From Candidatus Woesearchaeota archaeon (GTDB taxonomy: Archaea; Nanobdellota; Nanobdellia; Woesearchaeales; WALR01), in the NCBI GenBank assembly GCA_015522765.1, contig WALR01000077.1, positions 1 through 6,515 on the forward strand: a stretch of DNA of 6,515 bases, written 5' to 3'. Every line of letters starts with the position of its first letter. The stretch's first letter is position 1. A program made the translations under genes and the position numbers. The notes beneath the pieces were generated by a model. The model saw only the letters and a program-made list of their open reading frames with translations, did not search any database and was not told the origin of the DNA. Shown here one piece after another: positions 1 through 5,046 of the stretch.

Positions 1-46
1 TATTGCACACCTCCCATGATGCTTCAAAGAGAATTTCGCCTTCCAT
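1..46 (-). CDS. Glycogen synthase (GT3/GT5-like), N-terminal fragment cut by window edge
   Basis: Reading the minus strand from the ATG at 46 gives 15 codons, MEGEILFEASWEVCN, before the window ends. The pattern hhFE-x-SWEVCN at the extreme N-terminus is what I know from archaeal and eukaryotic-like glycogen synthases, where it is followed by KVGGIYTV (the nucleotide-sugar loop); that part would lie outside the window. The expected role is cytosolic transfer of glucose from a nucleotide sugar to a growing alpha-1,4-glucan. A purine-rich AAAAGGGATG lies just upstream of the ATG and could be the ribosome binding site. The gene points away from the other genes shown, but its product would fit the glycosyltransferase and GH57 enzyme encoded 1.4-4 kb to the right. 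Only 15 residues are visible, so the family call rests on this one motif. Confidence 0.72.
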   Translation of the reverse strand, partial: MEGEILFEASWEVCN

Positions 47-68
47 AAAACATCCCTTTTCATCTTAG

Positions 69-110
69 GTAATAAACTTTTTGTTCCACTCTTAAGTAGA
101 TTAAAAGATT
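69..110 (-). promoter_or_regulatory. Candidate promoter region of the glycogen synthase
   Basis: Two TATA-like boxes lie on the minus strand upstream of the start at 46. AGTTTATTA (about 71-79) would place transcription start near 49, giving an almost leaderless mRNA. CTTTTAATC (about 100-108) would place it near 78, leaving a leader of about 30 nt that includes the AAAAGGGATG ribosome-binding candidate. The sequence does not decide between them. Confidence 0.4.
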
Positions 111-145
111 ATGGGGGTGTTTACTACTCAGATGGACAGGAAATG

Positions 146-157
146 TTTTTAAATAAT
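146..157 (+). promoter_or_regulatory. TATA box of the small coiled-coil gene
   Basis: TTTTTAAATAAT preceded by purines (GGAAATG, a possible BRE) resembles a strong archaeal TATA element. With the usual spacing of about 26 nt, transcription would start near 177, giving a leader of roughly 40 nt before the ATG at 220. The region 47-219 otherwise contains only this and the divergent promoter on the minus strand. Confidence 0.6.
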
Positions 158-205
158 ACTAAACTAATATACATATTAATATATCAAATAAGAAGAGAAT
201 CACTA

Positions 206-223
206 ATGGAAGTGGAATCATGA
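206..223 (+). other. Five-codon mini-ORF overlapping the start of the next gene (ATGA)
   Basis: ATG at 206 opens a reading frame of five codons (MEVES) whose TGA stop at 221-223 overlaps the ATG at 220 in an ATGA arrangement. There is no clear Shine-Dalgarno element for the downstream ATG, only the weak GGAAGTGGA inside the mini-ORF. Termination-reinitiation could therefore feed ribosomes to the gene at 220. It is equally possible that this is chance. Confidence 0.2.
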
Positions 224-540
224 GGACAAAAGAAGATATCAAAGACATGCGAATCGATGAGGACTTTAAAAGAGAGGTTGATGCCTGGGTGAAAAAACTC
301 ATCTCAATGATTGAGGAACAAAAGAAGACAACCATCCGGAACCATTCCAGGATTATTAAGGCAGAGGATTCAATAAACTACAACTACCAGGCACTCCATG
401 AACTAAAGGAAAGGATGAACATCCTTGAAGGAAAGGTTGACGAGATACTTGGAATACTTTCCTCAGAGGGCAGGGTAAAAAGTGTGCTCCAGCCAGTCAG
501 AGAAATGAAGGTTAATAAGTCCTTTGAGCTTGACCTTTAG
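220..540 (+). CDS. Small hypothetical protein, predicted helical/coiled coil
   Basis: The product has 106 residues. I do not recognise a family. It is highly charged and looks almost wholly helical: an acidic/basic N-terminal part (residues 1-40, including DEDFKREVDAWVKKL), then a stretch with heptad-like spacing of hydrophobics from about residue 45 to 82 (containing ALHELKERMNILEGKVDEI), and a short basic C-terminal tail. There is no signal peptide, membrane segment, cysteine or evident catalytic motif, so a cytosolic oligomeric or adaptor protein is the most that can be inferred. A well-placed TATA box at 146-157 supports expression. The ATG at 220 is chosen as the first in-frame ATG after the promoter, although its ribosome binding site is weak. 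The gene converges on the regulator on the other strand and overlaps its stop codon by 4 nt. Confidence 0.75.
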   Translation: MRTKEDIKDMRIDEDFKREVDAWVKKLISMIEEQKKTTIRNHSRIIKAEDSINYNYQALHELKERMNILEGKVDEILGILSSEGRVKSVLQPVREMKVNKSFELDL

Positions 541-1103
541 GTAAACAAGAATGAGTCCGGCCAGTCATCCCTTATCCGCCCATTCTCGATATTCAGAAGA
601 GGGAAATAATAGTTGAGTAGCTGCACTATCTCATTGAGTTCTATAACCTCTTCCCCCTTAATACTCCCAGCCCCCAGAATGCCTTCAACCCAGGGGACAA
701 ACTCTGCATTGAATATCTCAACAATATCCTCTGACTTAAAAGAGTGGATAATCAGGATAAAGGCAATGCCCCCCTTGTACTCTCCTATTGTCCACAGAAG
801 AAAGTGTTTTGTGAAGCTGGCATTAATTGGAGCGTCTTTTATCTTCTCAATGACCGCCGCCCTTGTTATCCCCTCCCTTAACCTTGCAATAATAAGCTTT
901 TTTGATTTGTATCTATCAAGCCCCCTTTTGCCAAATGCCACAAGGGTGAGATAATTCAAAACCCCCTTCTCCTCAAGAATCTTCCTCTTTCTGTTAACGG
1001 TCTTGAGGGGGATGCCTGTTTGTCTGCTTAGCTGATTGTCGCTTATTCTGGGGTTTCTTATCAGCCCCCTGATTATCTTCTCTTCATAAGGGTCTGTTTC
1101 CAT
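537..1103 (-). CDS. AsnC/Lrp-type winged-helix transcriptional regulator
   Basis: The product has 188 residues from the ATG at 1103. Residues 4-48 match the AsnC-type helix-turn-helix: DPYEEKIIRGLIRNPRISD, then LSRQTGIPLKTVNRKRKILEEKGVL, with the recognition helix around 31-45 and the closing LEEKGVL typical of Lrp-like domains. The remaining 140 residues contain alternating strands and helices (for example GGIAFILIIHSF at about 111-122). They do not clearly show the classical RAM ligand domain, so effector and target are unknown. A GTG immediately before the ATG (1104-1106) would add one residue; the ATG is preferred because the TATA box centre lies about 26 nt upstream of it, implying a leaderless mRNA. 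It is divergent from the glycosyltransferase operon, so it could regulate that operon and itself; this is inference from position. It converges on the small coiled-coil gene with overlapping stop codons (TAG on plus, TAA on minus). Confidence 0.85.
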   Translation of the reverse strand: METDPYEEKIIRGLIRNPRISDNQLSRQTGIPLKTVNRKRKILEEKGVLNYLTLVAFGKRGLDRYKSKKLIIARLREGITRAAVIEKIKDAPINASFTKHFLLWTIGEYKGGIAFILIIHSFKSEDIVEIFNAEFVPWVEGILGAGSIKGEEVIELNEIVQLLNYYFPLLNIENGRIRDDWPDSFLFT

Positions 1104-1124
1104 CACCCAACTAAAATAGCTGCT

Positions 1125-1136
1125 AATATTTAAAAG
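1125..1136 (-). promoter_or_regulatory. TATA box of the AsnC-type regulator (leaderless start)
   Basis: On the minus strand the sequence reads CTTTTAAATATT, a near-ideal archaeal TATA element. Its centre (about 1130) is 26-27 nt from the ATG at 1103, so transcription should start at or next to the start codon. No Shine-Dalgarno sequence is present between the box and the ATG, which agrees with leaderless translation. Confidence 0.65.
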
Positions 1137-1149
1137 TTATCGAAGAATA

Positions 1150-1302
1150 ATGTTTCATTTAAGCCACAATAAGAAACAAATGTGTTACATACAAATTGTT
1201 CTTGACATCTTAGAAATAGGAATTGCACTTTTTTGCCATGAATCTGCAAAATCTCTCTTTTTAGATAACCTTAAAAAGAAGAAACGATTAACAAAAACAT
1301 AA
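1150..1302 (+). CDS. Possible small ORF, 50 aa, doubtful
   Basis: ATG at 1150 opens 50 sense codons ending in TAA at 1300-1302. The peptide starts MFHLSHNKKQMCYIQIV, has a hydrophobic middle (about residues 13-29, interrupted by D19 and E22) and ends in a lysine-rich tail (NLKKKKRLTKT). The stop overlaps the next ATG as TAATG, a junction often seen in coupled genes. Against it: there is no convincing ribosome binding site, and the codon use is AT-rich (TTA, TTT, AAA) with no AGG or GAG, unlike every confident gene in the window. I rate it more likely non-coding than coding, but ribosome profiling or conservation could change that. Confidence 0.22.
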   Translation: MFHLSHNKKQMCYIQIVLDILEIGIALFCHESAKSLFLDNLKKKKRLTKT

Positions 1303-1376
1303 TGGAACAACATCTTACCATTATAAAGGAGTATGAAAGATTTTTATATGCCATACGCTCCTTATTTATGCTTTAA
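1302..1376 (+). CDS. Possible leader peptide, 24 aa, doubtful
   Basis: ATG at 1302 begins 24 codons (MEQHLTIIKEYERFLYAIRS, then LFML) ending with TAA at 1374-1376, 50 nt before the glycosyltransferase. It overlaps the preceding short ORF by one base (TAATG). A TATA-like TTAAAAA at 1271-1277 would place a transcription start near 1300, so it could also be read from a leaderless mRNA. Codons 20-22 contain the left arm of the first TCCTTAT/ATAAGGA inverted repeat. There is no enrichment for one amino acid that would mark a classical attenuator peptide. Confidence 0.25.
   Translation: MEQHLTIIKEYERFLYAIRSLFML
1342..1349 (+). promoter_or_regulatory. Candidate TATA box of the glycosyltransferase/GH57 operon
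   Basis: TTTTATAT within AGATTTTTATATGCC would place transcription start near 1372, leaving a leader of about 55 nt that includes the AAGGAG ribosome binding site. CTTTAAAG at 1371-1378 (start near 1400) and TTAAAAA at 1271-1277 (start near 1300) are alternatives. Confidence 0.4.
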
Positions 1377-1385
1377 AGATAAGGA
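1359..1385 (+). repeat. Inverted repeat TCCTTAT / ATAAGGA
   Basis: TCCTTAT at 1359-1365 is matched by its reverse complement ATAAGGA at 1379-1385, with 13 nt between that include the palindrome CTTTAAAG. As RNA the stem could extend inward by a U-G and a U-A pair. It lies at the end of the possible 24-aa leader ORF. It could be an operator or one arm of an RNA switch; neither is shown. Confidence 0.4.
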
Positions 1386-1405
1386 CCCATAAAAATCAAC
1401 ACAGT

Positions 1406-1420
1406 TCCTTAAGTAAGGAG
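1406..1420 (+). promoter_or_regulatory. Inverted repeat that contains the ribosome binding site of the glycosyltransferase
   Basis: TCCTTA at 1406-1411 and TAAGGA at 1414-1419 are reverse complements. In RNA they would form TCCTT/AAGGA around an AAGT loop. The right arm is part of AAGGAG (1415-1420), the Shine-Dalgarno element placed 6 nt before the ATG at 1427, so folding would hide the ribosome binding site. The stem is short and would be marginally stable on its own. Confidence 0.45.
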
Positions 1421-1426
1421 AGTTAT

Positions 1427-2683
1427 ATGAAAGTTTTAATGTTGGGCTGGGAGTTTCCTCCCTTCTCAACCGGCGGATTAGGAACAGCATCATATGGTAT
1501 CACAAAGGGCCTGTCAAATAATGGTGTTGATGTAACATTTGTGTTGCCGAAGGCACCGTATGAGAAACAAATAGGCCGCGTTAGGGTTAGGAGCGCCCTT
1601 AATCTGGGGGGGAAGGTGCGCTTCAGGGAAATCAGCTCTTTTCTTTCTCCTTACCAAACAGACGAGAGCTACAGGGAATCCCTGAAAGAATACACTAAAA
1701 GCACCAAAAACAGGCCAATAAGCAGGAGCAGCGAGATATACGGCAGCAACCTCATTGAGGAGGTGGAGAGATACAAGGAAGAGGCCCTCAGGCTGGCGCT
1801 TGAAGAGGAATTTGACATAGTGCATGCCCATGACTGGATGACATTCAAGGCGGCTAAACTCATAAAGGAAAAGACAGGGAAACCAATGGTGGTGCATGTT
1901 CATGCAACGGAGTTCGACAGATCAGGGAACAATCCGAATCCCTATGTGTACGCAATAGAAAAGGAGGGCATGGATTACGCTGACAGGATAATAGCTGTGA
2001 GCGCCTACACAAAGGGGATTATAAGTGAGAGGTACAACATAAATCCATCCAAGGTGAGGGTTGTTCATAATGCTGTGGAGCATGGAAGCATAAAATTAAA
2101 GAACATGCCCGACCTTGGGAGCAAGATTGTTCTTTTCCTGGGAAGACTGACACTTCAAAAGGGCCCTGATTACTTTCTTAAGGCCGCAAAGAGGATCCTT
2201 GAGAAAGAGCCCGATGTAAGATTCATAGTTGCTGGAAAAGGGGACATGAGGAACAGACTGATAGAGATGGCTTCCTCAATGGGCATAGCGAAGAATGTCC
2301 TTTTTGCCGGCTATCTGGATAAGGAGATGACTGAGATGGCTTATGAACTTGCGAATGTCTATGTAATGCCCTCTGTATCAGAGCCCTTCGGAATCACCCC
2401 CCTTGAAGCCCTTAAGCATTCTACCCCTGTTATTATCTCCAGGCAGTCAGGGGTTTCAGAGGTTCTTTCCCACTGCATAAAAGTGGACTTCTGGGATGTT
2501 GAGAAACTCGCCTCAACTATCCTCTCTGTACTGGCATATCCCTCTCTCAGGAGAGTCATGGGTTTCAACGGAAGGGAGGAAGTGGCAGGGATGAGCTGGG
2601 ATGAGAGCGCAAGGAAGTGTGTCGATGTTTACAATGAGCTGATAACTGCTCCTGAATTATCCGCGCCAAGAATAATATCCTGA
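1427..2683 (+). CDS. GT-B glycosyltransferase (GT4/glycogen synthase-like)
   Basis: The product has 418 residues. The N-terminal Rossmann domain begins MKVLMLGWEFPPFSTGGLGT, where the GGLGTA loop at 16-21 corresponds to the nucleotide-sugar/acceptor loop of glycogen synthases. HAHDWMT (134-140) and HVHATEFDR (157-165) are the expected GT5/GT4 motifs. The C-terminal domain opens with FLGRLTLQKGPDYFLKAA (237-254), giving R240 and K245 that contact the donor phosphates in this fold. It then has FAGYLDKEM (293-301) and the E-x7-E signature EPFGITPLE (E319, E327). No signal peptide or membrane span is seen, so it acts in the cytosol. The likely reaction is glucosyl transfer from a nucleotide sugar to an alpha-glucan. 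Adjacency to the GH57 gene 35 nt downstream and to a second glycogen synthase at the left edge supports glycogen metabolism; the exact donor and acceptor are not determined. The start is fixed by AAGGAG at 1415-1420; the gene ends with TGA followed at once by TAA. Confidence 0.88.
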   Translation: MKVLMLGWEFPPFSTGGLGTASYGITKGLSNNGVDVTFVLPKAPYEKQIGRVRVRSALNLGGKVRFREISSFLSPYQTDESYRESLKEYTKSTKNRPISRSSEIYGSNLIEEVERYKEEALRLALEEEFDIVHAHDWMTFKAAKLIKEKTGKPMVVHVHATEFDRSGNNPNPYVYAIEKEGMDYADRIIAVSAYTKGIISERYNINPSKVRVVHNAVEHGSIKLKNMPDLGSKIVLFLGRLTLQKGPDYFLKAAKRILEKEPDVRFIVAGKGDMRNRLIEMASSMGIAKNVLFAGYLDKEMTEMAYELANVYVMPSVSEPFGITPLEALKHSTPVIISRQSGVSEVLSHCIKVDFWDVEKLASTILSVLAYPSLRRVMGFNGREEVAGMSWDESARKCVDVYNELITAPELSAPRIIS

Positions 2684-2718
2684 TAAGGGGGATTAATAAT
2701 ATTGAAGCAGGGAATGAC

Positions 2719-3951
2719 ATGGTAGATGTGAGTTTTTATTTTCAGGTTCACCAGCCCTACAGGCTGAGGGAGTACAGCGTATTTGACATAGGCAGGAACC
2801 ACAAATACTTCGATGATAAGAAGAACAGGGAGATAATAGAGAGGGTGGTTAAGAAGGCCTATCTCCCTGCAAACTCTGCATTCATGGACCTGATAAGGCA
2901 GCATGGGGAGAGGTTCAAAATAAGCTTCAGTATTACAGGAGTACTTATAGAGCAGCTCAGAATGTTCAGTCCTGAAACACTTGAGTCTTTCAGGGAGCTT
3001 GCCGAGACAGGGAATGTTGAGTTTTTATCAGAGACCTACTACCACTCGCTTGCCTCATTATTCTCCCCTAAGGAATTCAGGGAGCAGGTAATGCTTCATA
3101 AAAGGCTGATTAAAGAGGAGTTCGGAATAACACCAAGGGTGTTCAGGAATACAGAGGTCATATTCTCTGATAAAATCGCTGACATGATTAAGGAGATGGG
3201 TTTTAAGTCTGCAGTTGCAGAGGGGGCGGACAAAATAATGGAGGGAAGAAGCCCCAACTATGTGTATGAGGCGCATAACGGCCTGAAGCTCCTCTTAAAG
3301 AATTATATGCTAAGCGATGATATCGCCTTCAGGTTTTCAAATAGGGAGTGGAATGAATGGCCACTGACGGCAGAAAAATACTCGTCATGGCTTGACGGGG
3401 TTAATGGGAATGGGGAGATAATAAATCTTTTCATGGATTACGAGACATTCGGGGAGCACCAATGGGCACAGACAGGGATATTTAAGTTCCTTAGGAAGAT
3501 GCCTGAAATATTTCTTAAGAAGAGGGAAAACCGTTTTGTAACTGTTAGTGAAGCGTTATCGCATGAGCCAAGGGGAAGAATTAACTTTCCCTACCTTGTC
3601 TCCTGGGCGGATACTGAGAGGGATGTTTCTGCGTGGCTGGGGAATGATATGCAGAAGACAGCCGCAAAGGAGATTTATGCGATAGAAAGAACTGTCAGGA
3701 AGAGCAGGAACAAAGAAATAATCAGGGACTGGAGAAAACTCCAGGTAAGCGATAACTTTTATTATATGTGCACGAAGTGGTTCTCGGATGGTGATGTTCA
3801 CAAGTATTTTAATCCCTACTCCTCGCCATATGAGGGCTTCATCGCCTTTATGAACATACTCAATGATATAATGGCAAGAATAAAAGGGGAGATTAATATC
3901 CCCCTGGAGCGGCCAAGCCGCCTGCTTGGCCAGAACAAAAGCAAACTTTAA
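2719..3951 (+). CDS. Glycoside hydrolase family 57 (alpha-amylase-like)
   Basis: The product has 410 residues and all five GH57 motifs can be seen in order. They are HQPYR (11-15); GNVEFLSETYYHSL (98-111); VFRNTEVIFSD (141-151), where E145 is the expected nucleophile; FMDYETFGEH (238-247), where D240 is the expected acid/base; and VSWADTERDVSAWLGND (294-310). GH57 enzymes fold as an incomplete (beta/alpha)7 barrel and hydrolyse or transfer alpha-1,4/1,6-glucan chains. At 410 residues it lacks the long C-terminal extension of the GH57 branching enzymes and amylopullulanases, and the layout is closest to what I remember of the short archaeal amylase type (MJ1611-like). There is no signal peptide, so it is intracellular and probably trims or remodels glycogen made by the upstream enzyme. 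The ATG at 2719 follows AGGGA at 2708-2712; upstream ATG and TTG codons are out of frame or hit stops. The final codons contain a perfect hairpin. Confidence 0.9.
   Translation: MVDVSFYFQVHQPYRLREYSVFDIGRNHKYFDDKKNREIIERVVKKAYLPANSAFMDLIRQHGERFKISFSITGVLIEQLRMFSPETLESFRELAETGNVEFLSETYYHSLASLFSPKEFREQVMLHKRLIKEEFGITPRVFRNTEVIFSDKIADMIKEMGFKSAVAEGADKIMEGRSPNYVYEAHNGLKLLLKNYMLSDDIAFRFSNREWNEWPLTAEKYSSWLDGVNGNGEIINLFMDYETFGEHQWAQTGIFKFLRKMPEIFLKKRENRFVTVSEALSHEPRGRINFPYLVSWADTERDVSAWLGNDMQKTAAKEIYAIERTVRKSRNKEIIRDWRKLQVSDNFYYMCTKWFSDGDVHKYFNPYSSPYEGFIAFMNILNDIMARIKGEINIPLERPSRLLGQNKSKL
3911..3931 (+). repeat. Perfect 8-bp hairpin at the 3' end of the GH57 gene
   Basis: GGCCAAGC at 3911-3918 and GCTTGGCC at 3924-3931 are exact reverse complements around the loop CGCCT. 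It lies in the coding frame (codons for residues 398-404) 18 nt before the stop codon and 15 nt before the next TATA box. There is no T-run behind it, so it is not a canonical terminator. Being GC-rich in an AT-rich surrounding, it stands out. It may protect the mRNA 3' end or slow the polymerase. Confidence 0.6.
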
Positions 3952-3956
3952 ATATT
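3947..3956 (+). promoter_or_regulatory. TATA box overlapping the GH57 stop codon
   Basis: TTTAAATATT is a strong archaeal TATA-type element whose first bases overlap the TAA stop of the GH57 gene. Predicted transcription start is near 3977, leaving a leader of about 18 nt that contains GAGGTGGT at 3983-3990, a good ribosome binding site for the ATG at 3995. This spacing decides the start of the following gene. Confidence 0.65.
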
Positions 3957-3994
3957 ATGAGAGAATAATCTGCTCATCAAAAGAGGTGGTTTCA

Positions 3995-4330
3995 ATGGCA
4001 AAGGTAAAGGTCAGAGAGAGGAAGACAAAAAAGAAGATTGTCAAGAAGGCTGTCAGTAAATCAAAGAAGGGCGTCTTTAAGAAAAAATGCGCTGATGAAA
4101 ATGCTTTCATACTCATAGATGGGCGCAGCCTAGTGAGTATAAATGAGCTGGCTGATGCGCTCGAGAAGATGAGTGATGATGTGTTTTACTATCATGTTAC
4201 GCCTGAGAGGAATGACTTTTCAAACTGGATTAAGGATGTCTTCAAGATTAAGGATTTGGGGGAGAAGGTTAGCAAGGGCAGGAATCCCCTCGAGACAGAG
4301 ATAATCATACTGAAGTATTTCCTTAATTAA
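3995..4330 (+). CDS. Small basic protein with DUF5752-like domain
   Basis: The product has 111 residues. The first 32 are dominated by lysine and arginine (MAKVKVRERKTKKKIVKK and onward), suggesting a disordered nucleic-acid-binding or ribosome-associated tail. Residues 37-110 form a compact domain with DGRSLVSINELADALEKMSD (42-61), FYYHVTPERNDFSNWIKDVF (64-83) and LETEIIILKYFL. The order 'dG..i.sl.eLa.aL..m.d..fyyHv...rndf.nWi.dv' is how I remember the uncharacterised DUF5752 family found in many archaea; this is from memory and unchecked. No function is known to me. The start at 3995 is chosen over an in-frame TTG at 3926 because of the GAGGTGGT ribosome binding site and the promoter at 3947-3956, which would start transcription after 3926. 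It is followed 50 nt later by the HTH-CBS gene with no evident terminator, so they are probably co-transcribed. Confidence 0.78.
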   Translation: MAKVKVRERKTKKKIVKKAVSKSKKGVFKKKCADENAFILIDGRSLVSINELADALEKMSDDVFYYHVTPERNDFSNWIKDVFKIKDLGEKVSKGRNPLETEIIILKYFLN

Positions 4331-4380
4331 TGCCACTTCCTTATTCCTGTCCTCTGCTTTAAGAAACTGGAGATAGCAAG

Positions 4381-4938
4381 ATGTATGAGCTCAGGGATAT
4401 AAAGGGGATGAGGAGGAGGCTGAATTTAACCCAAAAGAAGCTTGCTGAGATTTCTGGTGTCAGCCAGTCAATGGTGGCTAAGATAGAAGCTGGAAGGATA
4501 GAGCCCAGCTATAAGAATGCTATGCAGATATTAAATGCCCTGACGGTTGAGCTCAACAAGAAAGAGAAGGTGGCAGGGGAGCTGATGAGCAGGAGGATAA
4601 TAGGAGTGGCAGGGACTACCTCAGTAGCCGAAGCCGTCCGCAAGATGAAAAGATATGAAATATCCCAGCTGCCCGTGTTTAAGGGGGCAACATCAGGGCC
4701 CTCAGCGAAGATAATCGGTCTGGTGTCTGAAACATCACTCATAACGGCCCTCATAAATAAGGGCAGGATGTCAAGGGTTTCAGATGTTATGGATGACCCC
4801 CCTCCACTAATCCCAAAGAACACCCCTTCTAAGGCTGTTTATTCTATGCTGAGATTCTATCCCCTCCTTATCGTGGTTGATAGGGATAAGCCTGTGGGGG
4901 TTATAACAAAATCAGACATTATCAGGCGGCTTTATTAG
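4381..4938 (+). CDS. XRE-type HTH regulator with two CBS domains
   Basis: The product has 185 residues. Residues 8-58 are an XRE/Cro helix-turn-helix (MRRRLNLTQKKLAEISGVSQ, then SMVAKIEAGRIEPSYKNAMQIL). Residues 67-125 and 131-185 are a CBS pair: ELMSRRIIGV ... QLPVF ... IIGLVSETSL, and VSDVMDDPPPLI ... PLLIVVDRDKPVGVITKSDI. CBS pairs bind adenosyl ligands such as AMP, ATP or SAM. CBS2 has the usual GVITKSD with D179, whereas CBS1 has GLVSETS, with serine 119 where aspartate is common, so the two sites may differ in ligand or occupancy. The arrangement is an archaeal regulator type in which the CBS pair is expected to gate DNA binding. GGAG at 4369-4372 supports the ATG at 4381. It lies 108 nt upstream of metK, so regulation of SAM synthesis is a reasonable but unproven idea. 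Confidence 0.88.
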   Translation: MYELRDIKGMRRRLNLTQKKLAEISGVSQSMVAKIEAGRIEPSYKNAMQILNALTVELNKKEKVAGELMSRRIIGVAGTTSVAEAVRKMKRYEISQLPVFKGATSGPSAKIIGLVSETSLITALINKGRMSRVSDVMDDPPPLIPKNTPSKAVYSMLRFYPLLIVVDRDKPVGVITKSDIIRRLY

Positions 4939-4951
4939 TTAATTTGCCCAT

Positions 4952-4967
4952 TATTCTTATAGGAATA
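4952..4967. promoter_or_regulatory. Inverted repeat upstream of the metK promoter (possible operator)
   Basis: TATTC at 4952-4956 and GAATA at 4963-4967 are reverse complements with a 6-nt spacer (TTATAG). The centre lies about 27 nt upstream of the metK TATA box, where an activator or repressor could bind. Five-base arms are short and could be chance in this AT-rich gap. Confidence 0.25.
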
Positions 4968-4982
4968 TTATGCTCAGGAATG

Positions 4983-5039
4983 TTTAAATAGCTATCAATG
5001 CGCCAATATCCCATATAAAAAAATCAACCAATGGGGAGG
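4983..5039 (+). promoter_or_regulatory. metK: metK promoter (TATA box) and strong ribosome binding site
   Basis: TTTAAATA at 4983-4990 is an archaeal TATA element, giving a transcription start near 5012. GGGGAGG at 5033-5039 is the strongest Shine-Dalgarno match in the window and lies 7 nt before the ATG at 5047. The 35-nt leader is too short for a known SAM riboswitch, and I see no riboswitch core. Confidence 0.65.
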
Positions 5040-5046
5040 CTTTAAA

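Larger units (their letters stand above)
1104..1426. other. Divergent intergenic region, 323 nt, AT-rich
   Basis: No ORF longer than 50 codons is present. The region holds the leaderless promoter of the minus-strand regulator (1125-1136) and two short tandem plus-strand ORFs (1150-1302 and 1302-1376). It also has TATA-like boxes on the plus strand near 1271-1277 (TTAAAAA), 1342-1349 (TTTTATAT) and 1371-1378 (CTTTAAAG), a T6 run at 1229-1234, and two inverted repeats of TCCTTA/TAAGGA just before the glycosyltransferase. Which plus-strand box drives the glycosyltransferase cannot be decided from sequence alone. Confidence 0.6.

Noticed and set aside
613..954. 113-aa plus-strand reading frame opposite the AsnC-type regulator
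   Set aside because: It is the antisense shadow of a gene with a recognisable helix-turn-helix, and has no motif, promoter or ribosome binding site of its own.
1202..1230. TTGACA resembling a bacterial -35 element
   Set aside because: No TATAAT-like element lies at the right spacing, and the other promoters in the window are archaeal in type.
91..1415. Shared 8-mer CTTAAGTA at 91-98 and 1408-1415 as a common operator of both glycogen promoters
   Set aside because: A shared 8-mer between two AT-rich gaps of this size is expected about once by chance, and the flanking symmetry is poor at the first site.
3926..3994. Upstream TTG extension of the DUF5752-like gene (23 extra residues)
   Set aside because: It would start inside the GH57 hairpin and before the predicted transcription start near 3977. 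The ATG at 3995 has a good GAGGTGGT ribosome binding site.
4939..5046. SAM riboswitch before metK
   Set aside because: The predicted leader is only about 35 nt, and no conserved riboswitch helices or core bases can be seen.
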